DNA of 64,000 bases. It comes from Acholoe squamosa. Lineage: Eukaryota > Annelida > Polychaeta > Phyllodocida > Polynoidae. The stretch lies in NCBI GenBank assembly GCA_949317995.1, contig OX439039.1, positions 18,281,282 to 18,345,281 on the forward strand, read 5' to 3'. Under the pieces are notes generated by a model. It was not told where the DNA came from. It was given only the letters and a program-made list of their open reading frames with translations, and did not search any database. Of the stretch, positions 1 through 11,683 are shown one piece after another; position 1 is the stretch's first letter; the number at the start of each line of letters is the position of its first letter. A program made the translations under genes and the position numbers.

Positions 1-68
1 GCAATGTGGGGGGGGGTGGACTTTGAGTCCCAGTGAACTCAATACAGCCATTTCACATACATAGATAC

Positions 69-70
<2 letters not shown>

Positions 71-142
<72 letters not shown>
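71..142. repeat. (AG)n microsatellite
   Basis: An uninterrupted AG dinucleotide run of about 36 units, followed by a G-rich tail. Seen directly. It is one of several long purine/pyrimidine dinucleotide tracts in the window. Confidence 0.98.
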
Positions 143-147
<5 letters not shown>

Positions 148-2290
148 AGAGGGAGGAATGAGAGATAGTAGACAATGCCTCCGACGGAAAAGAGATCCAC
201 CTTGGCTCTTCAGCCTTCAATTAGAACTAATGACGTTAGGCCTTTTTTATATACTTCATTAAAAAGCCTTTTCATATACTTCACTTAATTCATAAACTGT
301 CATGGTCTCACATAATTCAATACTTCAGTATCTCATCCTCAAGTGTCCATTTCACAGACATGTTAGCCTACTTGTGCCCTGGTGTCAGACGTAAAGAACT
401 AAGCCATGTATCAGATCTTTGGACTTGTATATAGTGTTGTATTGTGGATCACTGTAACTGTACCTTATTTACCTACATGGGTAACAAGTGTTCTGGGGCT
501 CCTTCCTCACCACCCTGCCTAACCTTACTGATAAGGACTGAGAACTGAGCTACCACCTTGAGATAAACCCTGGGTACAATGTTACATGAGATCCACTGGG
601 GGCATGCTATAATATACTCTACGCCTGCCTTTCCTCAGTACTACGACATCATACTAGGTCTACTATAACTGTTATTGGAGTTTTGGGACAGGGATCATGA
701 CAACAGATGACTATGAATTCCTCTTGGGGTGTAATGTTCAACTAAAAGGGCCAAGGGATGACATTCTAAGTGTTTACAATGTGTATAAAAGGCACAGGAA
801 TCCCTGGAGAGGAGGCATTTATAGAGTTACAATCAGTGGGTAAACAGTGCGCAACGAGGGATTAAGTCTCTTTACAAAGCTCAGAAAGACTCAATCCGCC
901 CCTGTCCACACCCCTCTTGGAATTTCATTTTCAATTCATCCCAGAATCAATTGCTCTGTGGGGGCGGGGTGGCAGTGGTCATGGGGGTGGAGGGGGGGGG
1001 GGGGTGGGGTGATTGCGACCACTTGTTCGCCACATGTCTCTTCCCCCTCCCCCTTCTTTCCCTTGTTGTGAACTAACCCCTTCAGGGTGACATCATGCCG
1101 CAATATTGCCTATCAATCAACCATCATGATGCATTGATCAATGCAGCACCAGCTATTGTTGCTTTACCCATGTGTCCACTGACGTTATGAGGTTGGTTCA
1201 CTCCTAATCAATGATACACCAGTGCAGTTGCGGCGAGTAACGCGATAAAATCGGTGCATCGTGAAGCTTCATCCTCTAGACATCCATAATGCTACACTTA
1301 TAGGGTTAATGTTGATACAAAATGGACTACTCCCAATGACTCATAACGTCAGGGCAGTGTGTGAGCAGCCCATGGAGCAGCTCGAATATGTATGACCTGC
1401 TCATGGGGAAATGGAAAGAACCGGGGTGTGGAGGGACAAATATTAAAACACGGGGATGAATTTTAATTGACACGGGGCGATATGAAAGTGGGGGCTGGAT
1501 CAGGAGGGCGACAGGGGTGAAGCTGCATGTGAGGGCTAGGGGTGTGGATGCTTGTTATTGGAGGGGGTGGGCTTGAGGGAGTGAAGAAGGGAGTTGGAAG
1601 GAAAGGAACTAGAGTCAGGAGAAGGAGGAGCCAGGGAGGGAAGTGCAATTAGAGAAAGGAAATCAATTAGGCCTATAATGTAGGAATGATTCTATAAAAT
1701 AATGATAGGAGCTGAGAAAAGAAGGCATTCAAGAAGATATGGGCGGATAGAGTGAGTCAGTGGGACATGGATAAATATAATAGGAATTATGGTAAATAAT
1801 GGGGGGGATGGTAAGGAAATTAATGAAGAGGCCAAGGACAATGCCACAAAGAGAGAGAGAGAGGCAGAGAAAAAGGTGACGGAGGGAGGGCGTGAGGCGA
1901 TGAAGACATAAGTATAAGTAAGAAAATGAAGAAAAGAGAGAAGTATAGGAGAGATATAGAAGATAGGGGGAGTTCGGATGATTGGGAGTAGGGGATGGGT
2001 GATTAGATAGAGAGGGGTCTGATTGTGATGTGATTCATTGGGCAGCCTATAATGCACTCTGTCCTACCCAGAATGCTCCTGGTTAATACCCACAACACAC
2101 TGCGGCACAATGATCGCACGCAGCTTCAACAGGAGCAGAAATTGGGCTGCAGACTTACACATGCATACACGTGCATTGGGTGATGTGTCAAGGAATGTGC
2201 ATGGGTAGTGCAGGGTACAATGGGATGAGGAGATGTTGGAAGGAAGGGAGGGGAATGAAATGGAAATTGATTTCAGGTCGTAAAATAAGA
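143..2290. other. intergenic DNA, purine-rich on the plus strand after 1.4 kb
   Basis: I see no supported gene here. The stretch from about 1.4 to 2.3 kb is strongly purine-biased on the plus strand (many GGA/GAGA blocks), which yields spurious leucine/serine/proline-rich reading frames on the minus strand. A G-run lies near 990-1005. No splice sites paired with coding-like sequence were found. Confidence 0.6.
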
Positions 2291-2347
2291 GTAGAATAAG
2301 AAAGAGAGGGGGAGAGACATACAGACAGAGAGACAGAGACAGAGAGA

Positions 2348-2410
2348 GTGAGTGAGTGAGTAATGGTTGTTTAACGCCAAGCCGACAGCTAAGGTCATAT
2401 TCATGGCGGA
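2348..2410 (+). repeat. GTGAGTGAGT...TTTAACGCC interspersed repeat fragment
   Basis: A GTGA tetranucleotide run leads into TAATGGTTGTTTAACGCC and then AAGGTCATATTCATGGCGG. From memory this resembles a dispersed repeat common in gastropods and other lophotrochozoans (GTGAGTGAGT followed by a TTTAACGCC-type core and a GGCGG end). The resemblance is recalled, not searched. It is flanked by GAGACAGAGA low-complexity sequence. It is the main reason for suspecting a lophotrochozoan host. Confidence 0.4.
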
Positions 2411-4015
2411 GAGACAGAGAGAAGAGGGGCAGGCAGGGACAGAGGGGGATGGGGAGAGGGCAGAGCGGATCATACATTCCCTTGCAAAGAAGTGGACATG
2501 AGCAATTTTAGGACCCTTAGTAGCTTAGGGGGCATTTCCTCCTCCACATCTCGTTCTCATAATTATAGTGCAGAACATCCGAAACTAATGATTTCTCCTC
2601 CACAAGTCAAGTTGTTTCCAGAAAGACAAACAGAAAAGTGGCGGGAAGAAAGAGAAATAAAGGGGTGTCATGAGGGCAATGATTGCATAGTGACGTGAAA
2701 GCTTTGTGACCCAACATTGTGGCACAGCGACTATGGGAAGCATGACACAAACAAGCAGCCAAGTAGGCCCAGAGTGGGACACGAGGAGCCTGGACATCAA
2801 TGTGCAATATTTATACGCAGCCTTTTTAGAAAGGGTGTTGTTAGCAAGAGCCACCTTCACAGAATGATCGACCAATATTTGGGCAAGCGATATGGGACGG
2901 CATTAGGCAGGGATCCAATAGAGAGGTAATTTCCCCTTTCCGGGAGAGTAATTACCCCGGGTGTCTGCTATCTAAATGGGGGTAAAAAGGCCAACTGGGG
3001 AGGGAGGAGGGTGAGGGTGACGCATGGATGGGGTGTTATTGGAGGCTGGGTCTGGGGTGTAGAGGAGGGGGTAGCTGGGTCCTGGGGAGGTCTCCACACA
3101 TTGTGATGGAGGTTGATCCTCATCATGTGGATCTGTCCCTGGGGAGGGGGTGGGTATGCAGCAACATGTTTCTCTAACGTCCTACAGGGGGATATGCCCT
3201 GTAAATACACTTAGTTCTACACAGAGGAGGCCCTATCATGCCCATGATATCATAAGACGTACGTTGTGTCAGGTGCTGGGGGGTGAAAATCTGAGTGCTG
3301 TGCGAATTACAAAAAAAGTGGAATCAAAGCCATTAATAGATTAACATGTCCACCAGACTACATCAACTATAAGGAGACCTCGGGAAAATTGTTGTAGACA
3401 TCCATACCTACACATTGATATACATTTTGTCATATTTATTTATCTTTAAAGACGATTGGTGGCTAAAAGAATGTAAAAAATAGGCAAAATGACCATGTCT
3501 TTTTAGGGAAAATAAAAGTAAATATCAATCCCTGTTCATACCCTCGTCTTTCCAAACACTTTTCGGGAAGACACAAGCATGTCAAGTCCTGTACTTCTAG
3601 CACCGCCAACTATACAATCTCTAGTTGGTGTTCACCTACATTTTGTCTCCATTTTCTCATAAATAAATGAGAATCCAATTATTTTACATAGCGATCCAAC
3701 GCACACGGCCATTCCGTCTTGTTCAGCGAAGCGGGTAGGTGCCCGGATGTAAGAACTAGGTTGAATACGTGTCGAACAAGGAATGACCGTACGGGGCGGG
3801 TGCCGACCCATATCGCTATGGAAAATCAATGGATTCTTATTTATTTCGAACAAATTGGAGAAATTAGGCATGGCATGTTCATATAGGATATCTAAGGATG
3901 TTTCCCTGTTAATAACTCCACTTGGCACCATTGGATTCTATGCTAACGAGGTGTGTAAACATCAGGTATGTCGGAAAACTTTTTCAAATCCTTCATGTAC
4001 AATGGTTTCTAGCAC
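2411..4015. other. intergenic DNA
   Basis: No recognisable gene, RNA or mobile element. Several frames of 60-120 codons exist but have no domain-like composition and overlap one another on both strands. Confidence 0.5.
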
Positions 4016-4085
4016 CGGTCGGCTTGGTATAGTGGACAGCGAGCTCGTCTCCTGCCACAGCGGCCGGGGATTGATTCCCCATAGA
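4016..4085 (+). repeat. tRNA-derived SINE head or degenerate tRNA
   Basis: TGGTATAGTGG at 4025-4035 fits a Pol III A box, and GGATTGATTCC at 4068-4078 fits a degenerate B box inside a GGGG...CCCC T-stem. The 33-bp gap between the boxes is tRNA-like. The central CTCGTCTCCTGCCACAG resembles the anticodon arm of Gly/Asp-type tRNAs, but the acceptor stem does not close and the B box deviates from GGTTCGAATCC. I therefore read it as a SINE head (or tRNA pseudogene) rather than a functional tRNA. No clear SINE body or tail was identified downstream. Confidence 0.45.
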
Positions 4086-5055
4086 GTCTTGAACAGTTTT
4101 AACTGGAAATGTATGGAGATGTTGATGTTGTATACTTCTCTCATTTATTAACATGTCCAGGTTTGAACCTGATAACGGAATGAGGTTATGACCAAAAAGG
4201 CATGCTTTGGGCCTGAATCGGGAGATAATCCATGATATATACAAATGTATTCTGCGGTAAAAGGTGTAAATTGTCAAGATTGTTTTTTGGGCACCTTTCC
4301 AACGCAATTGGCACAGGACTCGGAATTTCACCCACGGGCATTTTATATGGAAACTACTGTGATCTACCCACTTAACATTTTTCATGTACAGGGCAGGATG
4401 GAAATTAAGAAGCTAGTCAAACCAAGTGCTTCAATTGTTCAGGTAGATGATGAATAAACATACACACTGGTGGCCTCATCATTTCCCCACAGGTTTAAAA
4501 CCATTATAATTGAGGACTCTATGCAGACTAAATCTTGGGACAGGAAGACTGATATCATGTATATAAATCTCAGTCATATACTCTCAGCTTGCTCCCCTGT
4601 GAATTGTTTGCACCTCGGCCAAAGGGAAGTGAGGAGGGAGGCAAGTGTATGGACATATGATTTTCATTTTACTTTGGATTTAGTTGTATTGCCCTTGTTT
4701 ACATTTGGATTTATTACTATTTAGGTTCAGAAACGAAATAAAGACGTGAGTTCACGTGCATTTTGCCTTTGTCTTTTATTCAGTTTCATTTCTCATTTTT
4801 ATTCTCATTTTTTTATGTCCATGGTATTCTGGGGCATGTTTTGTTTGAGTTAGGAAGGACCCTGAGGTAAAGCTACACAGACATGAGGTATTCTGTGATA
4901 TTGTGAACATCTTCTGTGGCCACCAGGGAGATGTCTACTCAGGAATCCTCTACACACATCTCAACATACCACATACCTAAAGGCTCAACAGTCACGTCCC
5001 TGTTAACCCTCCTACACTCAATATATATGGCTATGTCTCATAAAACCAGTGCAAG
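4086..5055. other. intergenic DNA
   Basis: Nothing supportable. An AATAAA occurs near 4737 without an associated coding region. Confidence 0.5.
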
Positions 5056-6410
5056 TCAGAAATCAAGGTTTCTGACCAAGGTTTCTGACTGCTTAGATCA
5101 GGATTTCTGACCATTTTCTTCAGACACCTGTCATTTGGTCACAGAAAGTTACATAATAATGACCCACCTCTTGTGCACAAGGAACAAGTCTTGTTATGTT
5201 GCTTAGCCTGCACAATTAAGGTACTGGAGCTTAAATGTAAGGCAAAGTCCAATCATTTTTTATAATCTTTTAGGATTTTATCTAACTGTAACCATGTGTT
5301 ATCCCAAAATATCCTATGTATCCCTTGACGATAGGTATATGTTTCCTTTTCACATGGAAAAGAACCCTCAAGACCCCGAATGAGTACCACAAAGGCTATT
5401 TTTCCATCAACACATCAAGGTTTGCGACCAAGGTTTGTGACCAGATAGCATCAAATACCACATTCCTCTGTCCCACAGTACTTTTCACATGTTCCCATGA
5501 ATAGAAATCAAGGCTAACAGTAAATACCATCTATTCCTGCAAAGGGTTATAGTTAAATCATGTTTCTAAAGCTGCAGGAAGATATTTCATTATCCGTATT
5601 ATATATCTAGTCAGAAACCTTGATATGTAGAATGTTCTCTAGTTTGAAATCTATCAAAAAAGGGCATGTATTTTTCAGAGAATATAGGTTTGTCTGTGAC
5701 CTGACTCTATCTGTAAGTCAGAATCTTTTCCCCACAACTTCTATTTATCTCATAATCAGCTGATTTGTTGAAGGTCAAGGTTTCTGACCAGGAATCAAGG
5801 TTTCTGACCAGAATCAAGGTTTCTGACTGGATATCAAGGTTTCTGACAGGTCAAAACAGTCGAAATCCTTGATATCTGGTAAGAAACCTTGACCTAGGAA
5901 ATTAAAATAGTTGTAGTTGTGATTCAACCACAGAAATATAGATCTTTTTCAGATAATTTGGGATTGCCCATGTCTTGACTCCATCTTTCAACAAAGTTCT
6001 TTTCCCGCACACTTTTCTATGGCACAATTGGTTATCTTCTTTAAAGTGGTCAGAAACCTTGATTTTGACAGTTACAAATATACATATTGGTCTGTAGTTT
6101 GAAAGTTATTAAAAGGAGGTTTATTTTTTTCAGAGAATTTAGGTTTGTCCGTGGCCTGACCTCATCTGTGAGTCAAAATCTTTTTCTCACCCTTTTTGTT
6201 TATGACCAAATGGCTAATTTGTTCAAAATCAAGGTTTCTGACAGGGAAGATTTCTGACCGTTTAGAACATATTCAGCTCTTGCTTCTATGATAGAAAGTT
6301 ACATTTATTCTGTGAAATATGGTTCCCCTGGGTCCAGGCTCCACCTTTCAGCAAAAGTCTTTTCCCCACTCTTTTTTTATTAAAGATAGAATTGGCTTAT
6401 CTATTCAGAA
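5056..6410. repeat. cluster of ATCAAGGTTTCTGACC motifs in a degenerate tandem array
   Basis: The 16-bp motif ATCAAGGTTTCTGACC or close variants recurs at about 5061, 5078, 5096, 5415, 5774, 5793, 5812 and 5833, and near 6228. The reverse complement (GGTCAGAAACCTTGAT) occurs near 5610, 5881 and 6049. Between motifs a longer unit recurs with decay, starting near 5690, 5953, 6143 and 6322 (GGTTTGTCTGTGACCTGACT-like, then TTTTCCCCAC-like, then a motif copy). Seen directly. It is not a CRISPR array: spacing is irregular and motifs occur on both strands. Function unknown. Confidence 0.8.
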
Positions 6411-8499
6411 TTTTGTCTTATATTTGGAGGTGTTTGAGGAGTCATTCCAGGTAGGATTTTGATATTTAAGAAATAATTCTTGCAGTATCTTATTGGGAAT
6501 GATTTGCTCTAATAGATAGTGGAGAAAAAAAACTCATTTTTTTCTCTCTATTTCTGTGCGTTCTGTGCGTTCTGTGCGACCTTGATGATCTGACTTGCAT
6601 TGGTTCTATGAGACAGAGCCATGTACAAGTTGTATCTCTTTCTTATGAGTAACAATGCCTCTTTCGTCTCTAATAAACAGGACACATCGAGGAAGAAAAT
6701 GTGACTGCCACTATTCCCCAGAATCTTCATATGGAACTGGGCAAGTCTGACAAAATTGCGGGTTAGCAGCCAGCATGATGATGATTATAGTCATGCAGGA
6801 GTAAGGGGGGGGGGGCTAACCTCAGTTGAGCATCTTTGTTGAGGGTGGTGCTGCCAGCATCAACCTGGCAGCTTGCAGAGTGGCCCTCTAGCTGTTAGCA
6901 TTGTTACCAAAGTCAATGTTTTACTGTGCTATTCTGGCCCCGAAGTGTATAAACAATGATACAACAAAGAGGCTGATTAGAATAAACTCCTCTAAACATC
7001 TACCAAGCTGAATAATAGGACACATGAATGCAAACTAGATACCATCTTTACAATGCCCTTGCTTTGGATGAAGTAGTCAGTCTCTCCTAAATGTCTATCC
7101 CCAAACATCCGATATAAACAGCATAGGAAAGCAGCATGCTGTAGTGGAATATAAATCTGGGAAGAGTCAAGCACTTTTAATCTTAATTTATCTACGACTT
7201 TTACAGGCCAAACAGTTTACCCCTAGTAAGACCTAGAGCAGATGACTTAATAAAAAGGAGAACTGTTTCTAGTACAGCCACCCAGGAGAAAAAGGATAAG
7301 TATCCGCAGTTCTCCACACCCTTCCCATGTAGTTAGTGTCTGTGGCAATAGAGGGGAGGCTCTAATACCGTCTGACGGGGTGAGGATGGAGCGGTGGTAC
7401 AAGTACTACCTCCCTGTGCTTGGGATCTGCTCTGAGCTGCTCCTGTCTGCTCACACCTACAACAGGCTGCACCTAGTGCATCCAAACCATCAGGTGCGGA
7501 TGATGGCTTATGTCAAATACTGACAGGTAGCAGAGCCATATTGGAGGAAATTCCAGAATCAGTTTGATGTGTAACATTGCTTCCATATTGGTATTGCATC
7601 TAAGTGAGATATTGAAAAGTGTGAGACAAATATGTACCTAAATTATTTGTTATGGGTAATTTCAATCTACAGTAAAATCAATGATAATGAAAGCAACAGT
7701 AACATTCAGAGTAAATTCCCTAAGCAGAGAACAGATGAATAGATCAACATAATCAAAATGCTTTTAGAGTACACCTACGCCAAAAGGTTCGAACTTTTGT
7801 GACCCTTTCCTACTTGTTTCAGCTACCATGATCAGGAGTGGTTCTGAAACTGCTCAGTGTAATCGGGATCTGCTCACACCTATAAAAGAGCCTCTAACAG
7901 GGCACGTCCGTCCGCCTCATGGTTACCCTACCCCGAGCTGGTAACATCGCTCTAAAGAGACGTCTGTTTGGGGCTGTGTGTACCATCAATTAACTCACTA
8001 CTACTCCAGGTACTACTAGGCATGTAACAGGGAGTCAGACACCACTCTTTCTAACACTTTATTCAGGCAATGCACAGTGCTCAATGAAGGAGGCACATTG
8101 TAAGAAGGGGGTGGGGGACGGGACGAAAAGATATCAGGCAATGGGGAGTCTCAAGATTTACATAGGATCCGTCGATAAACTTTGTTTTATGTGCATAAAC
8201 CAAATCTTGCCTTTAGTCTCAGGCAACTGTGTCTGTGTGTGTGTGTGGGGGGGGTACATGAATGTATCTTGTAATGGGTGTAAGGCACTCTACAAGCATT
8301 AGCTTTGACAGATTTCCCTGCCTGTTACTTCGGGTCTATTGAGGTGAGTAGCTCATGAGCTGCTCCAAGAGGCATCCTGCTGCACTGCTCATACAGTGTA
8401 CAAGTGTAAAAATTGCCTCACCCACCAGGCGCTTAACCCTCTAAGCTTGGGAGTACATCGCCAGACTGTTTTCATCCAACAACATCCGATCCTATTATT
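6411..8499. other. intergenic DNA
   Basis: No gene supported. It contains a G-run near 6806-6815, a short (TG)n/G-run near 8231-8254, and two copies of the GAGCTGCTC palindrome (7434, 8357). Confidence 0.5.
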
Positions 8500-8645
8500 G
8501 ATACACCCCCGAGGGATCAGTAAGCAGCTCAGCGGCATTACAATGTCAATATCTTTCAAAGGTGGCTGGGATGGACCGAGAAGGAGAGGGCATGCATCAG
8601 TATGCAGACTATCTAACTTCCAACATTGTTCTTGGGGAGAGATAT
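8500..8645. repeat. 145-bp direct repeat, copy 1
   Basis: This block starts ACACCCCCGAGGGATCAG and ends GTTCTTGGGGAGAGAT. It recurs nearly identically at 9124-9268 in the same orientation; the two copies bracket the repeat-family copy at 8646-9121. The layout D-E-D suggests a truncated tandem duplication of a D+E unit of about 620 bp. Confidence 0.85.
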
Positions 8646-9121
8646 TAGAATGTAGTAATTTAGCTGTCCCTTTTCCACCTCCATGCTGAACTTTGAGCCT
8701 ATACCTGGAGCCTATAGTTGAGTTACTGAATGAGATATATGCCACACATTCCAGCTAAAGAGATGCTATGATAACCCTTTCAGACCCTTAACTTTTTATC
8801 TTCAACAAGAGGTACCTGTTACTTTCACACTTTCACCCAAACGTCCATCTACCATTAGACACAATTTAGCTCTTTAAAGGCGACATCATATATATCTTCC
8901 AGTTGTACACTTGGAAATAATGTACATCGATCTTGTAGGTCAATGTGACGTCTGTATAGTGGGGACTCAACTACGCCATTTTTGCTGAGAATCGCAGCTA
9001 TTCTCCCAAAAGCTGGCCTTAGGCACTGTATTGGTATTGACCTAGTGTAAATATTGCTGACATTCATACTGATGACTCTCTGCAGTACAATATCAGATAG
9101 GTTTGATTTTTACAGTACAAA
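8646..9121 (-). repeat. repeat family R1, copy A (inverted relative to copy B)
   Basis: This segment is the reverse complement of about 12654-13130 over about 475 bp. It contains a 70-codon frame (8855-9067, minus) that also exists in copy B. Across that 213-bp frame I count 9 nucleotide differences, 8 of them changing residues, so the frame is preserved by recency rather than by visible selection. No transposase motif is recognised. Confidence 0.85.
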
Positions 9122-9123
9122 AC

Positions 9124-9268
9124 TAATACACCCCCGAGGGATCAGTGAGCAGCTCAGCGGCATTACAATGTCAATATCTTTCAAAGGTGGCTGGGATTGA
9201 CCGAGAAGGAGAGGGCATGCATCAGTATGCAGACTATCTAACTTCCAACATTGTTCTTGGGGAGAGAT
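9124..9268. repeat. 145-bp direct repeat, copy 2
   Basis: Second copy of the block at 8500-8645, with a few substitutions (AGTAAGC to AGTGAGC, GGGATGG to GGGATTG). It follows directly after R1 copy A. Confidence 0.85.
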
Positions 9269-10410
9269 AGAGTTAGAAAGTAGAAGTAACCCATACTCTA
9301 GTATTGTCTCTGAACAACAGTGTCCAGGCTGTAGGCCGTTCACCTGCAGTGCTGACTACCGCGAAAAGGGTCCCCATAGAGCCCTGCAGTAGCACATTAT
9401 AGGCCTACCTGGGTAGTAGGGAAGTGCGAGGGATGGTATATGATGGTGAATCCGTGTCTTGTGGCATTTCTATGAGTAAATCTGATACACTCAGGGCATT
9501 AGGGACATATTGGTCTACATTTGTGGATATCCTCCACTTTTCTATTCTTATCAGAAGTGTTACTGCTCTCACCCTGGAGGACTGAGCAGCTCAAAGTGAA
9601 CTGTAAAAATAATATGATGGTAATGGAGGTAGGCACATCTTAAAGCTTAATTTATTGCCTGAAAAAAGGTTATTATGTGTTAGATTGTATTTTTTGTAGT
9701 TTAGAACGGATTTAGGGTTATAAGGGGGCTTATCTAAGCCTTGATAAATGATTTTTATCATGTTTGGGCTGAGTTCATAATTACAGTGGAGAGAAATGAC
9801 AAAATCGACCAGTAGTGCTATTGGGTAATGCATTAGCCTTCATCTACTTGAGGAATTTCAAAGAAATAATCAATATTAAAGGTCTGATGAGCAATTAAAG
9901 TACATCATCTAGGCTGTTCACCTACTTTGCTGAGCCCTGTGTTTAGCCCTGTATGGTGGGGCTGGTGGAGTGGTGGTGTGTGCACAGACCATGACCACTT
10001 TCTGCCTGCAGTTTGTATGGGATATTTTTCACAGAAAACTCCTTACTTTGCCTCACATTTCCTTTAATATCTCCATAACCTATTTGTATTAGGGGGTAAA
10101 CACCCTACAGGCTGTAGCCAGGACTCACTTCACGAGCAGTAGCCCCAGAATCAGGTCACAATACCTGGTTCCCGTCTAAGCTGGTATATTGTAAACTATA
10201 AAACTCTTCTGATACAACTCCACAAAGATCCTGAGCTTAAACTACACATGTGTGTCTGCTATTATCAGTATGGAAGGTACAATCCAAAAAGTATATTACT
10301 GCAGTTTTATCAAGTGGAAAGCAAGTTTTATGTCAAGGTGAATATCGTAGTTCCATAGAGAAAGCACTGAACCCCCGTATTGCACCCCTGCGTTAAATAA
10401 CCCGTGGGAA
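9269..10410. other. intergenic DNA upstream of the promoter candidate
   Basis: No gene supported. One copy of GAGCAGCTC lies at 9584. Confidence 0.5.
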
Positions 10411-10414
10411 ACCC

Positions 10415-10508
10415 GCATGATGACGTCATAGGTCCACTGCGCATGCGCAGCCTTTTTGAAACGTAAACATCCAAGATGGCAGCGGTCAGCATTTCGCGAT
10501 GAAGATGG
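10415..10508 (+). promoter_or_regulatory. candidate promoter and first exon: CRE + NRF-1 palindrome + YY1-like site
   Basis: Within 70 bp there is a perfect CRE (TGACGTCA, 10421-10428), a perfect 14-bp palindrome CTGCGCATGCGCAG (10437-10450) containing an NRF-1 site, and CCAAGATGGCAGC (10471-10483), close to the YY1 element that overlaps many housekeeping start sites. A short ATG frame begins inside the YY1 site (10476) and stops at once; a second ATG at 10499 runs ATGAAGATGG into a possible donor GTAAAT at 10509. Site identities are known motifs; the promoter call is inference. It could serve a short first exon spliced to the region near 11.7 kb. Confidence 0.5.
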
Positions 10509-10582
10509 GTAAATAGGAGTTAATTATGGATTATATTGATGAAATATCGATTAATTATCAACCCAAACACCTTGACATAAAT

Positions 10583-10703
10583 GTAAAGGTGAACAATGAT
10601 TAGTTTGAGCCTCCTGTTTCTTCACTCGCCGGCCTCGTGCGGAACGGGCAGGACCCGCGAGTGAAGAAACAGGAGGCTCAAACTAATCATCGTTCACCTT
10701 TAC
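10583..10703. repeat. long near-perfect hairpin (47-bp arms, 27-bp loop)
   Basis: 10583-10629 and 10657-10703 are inverted copies with one visible mismatch (CAATG versus the complement of CATCG), separated by a GC-rich 27-base loop. Seen directly. It sits just inside the putative intron after the 10.4-kb promoter. Such arms fit a foldback MITE or a hairpin RNA source; arms this perfect and long are unusual for a conserved microRNA. Confidence 0.9.
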
Positions 10704-11339
10704 CATTATATCATGATATTTCAAAAATATTGCACCTTTGAATTTATACTCACGTAGGTCTATTTCCTGGTTATCTTAAAAAAGAAATATCACCAATACA
10801 TAGGAATCTAATATGTAAACACATAAACAAATATACTGCAGGTGCTAACACGGTATAGAAAGGCGGGGATGGGTTAGTATGAACGCTATGTATGATTGGT
10901 ATGATAAGTACAGTACTCTAAGCAGAAATAAACACTCTATACCTCTAGCCTACACGGTATATGATATTCTCCACTACCCGGCTCAAAACTGTTTCTCATG
11001 GAATCTGCATCGATTATTTTGTTGAAAATGGGCCCAATCTGAAAACCGACAGATCGCCACTTCATTGTCTAGAGGTAATAACTAAAGATTATGGGAGAAA
11101 TCTGTGGCCGTCTCAACAATTGCGAAAACAGGTTTACCAAGACTCTCCCTGCAAGCTAGAGGAATGCAGCCTAGACAAAGAGTAGCTCTGTCACACATCT
11201 GTTGACTTTAGCTAAGCCACGAAAGCTGCAATCTATGCGGAACAAACCGCGTTTAGTGGTCGCAAAAAGAGAGTAAGGGGGTCTTGATTTCTGTCATGGT
11301 GAGTGAGAGTAGGAGAGGGAGCAGCTCCTGAGTCATTAG
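10704..11339. other. intergenic or intronic DNA
   Basis: No coding region supported; the frame at 10961-11185 has no recognisable domain. A potential splice donor (ATG then GTGAGTGAG) lies near 11299. One GAGCAGCTC lies at 11319. Confidence 0.4.
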
Positions 11340-11410
11340 ACAGAGAGTCACGTGACACACGGACGCTGCACTTGGTGGTAGGGCGGAAAGACTGAGTGGA
11401 GTATCAAAGG
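11340..11410 (+). promoter_or_regulatory. candidate second promoter and non-coding exon ending in a consensus donor
   Basis: GTCACGTGAC at 11347-11356 is a perfect 10-bp palindromic E-box of the USF/CLEAR type. About 55 bp downstream AAAGG is followed by GTAAGTTA, a consensus splice donor (GT at 11411). A strong acceptor (CCTCTCTCCGCAG) ends at 11683. Together these would give a non-coding exon 1 and an intron of about 273 bp. Motifs are seen; the gene model is inference. Confidence 0.4.
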
Positions 11411-11683
11411 GTAAGTTATTGACTAATTATTTTCATGCTTCATCTGAGAATAGTCCGTCCTTTATTTCATTTTGAAACAGGATGTTGCTATATACTACAC
11501 TGGGAGTGAGTGGGACCAGCAAAATGGTAGACCCAGCAAAAGTCTTTATTCACGACTGCTATTGTTTAGCTACTATGTGATTCATAAAGTAGAAACTCGG
11601 TACCTAAACATTTTTGACCCAATGTAACGTAAGTGTCTATGTGTCTCAGAGAATGTGAGCAGCACCTATTCCTCTCTCCGCAG

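Noticed and set aside
2064-2477. 137-codon minus frame rich in Leu/Ser/Pro
   Set aside because: Reads through GAGA/ACAG low-complexity sequence; no domain.
4016-4085. Functional tRNA gene
   Set aside because: The acceptor stem does not pair and the B box deviates, unlike the perfect tRNA-Leu at 35168-35247.
5056-6410. Possible CRISPR-like array of short repeats
   Set aside because: Spacing is irregular, motifs occur in both orientations, and the genome context is animal.
8500-9268. LTR retrotransposon with 145-bp LTRs
   Set aside because: No TG...CA ends, primer site or polypurine tract, and the bracketed sequence occurs elsewhere without the direct repeats.
8389-9343. 118- and 77-codon minus frames sharing a common segment
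   Set aside because: The shared part is simply the 145-bp direct repeat read in the same frame; different ends and no domain.
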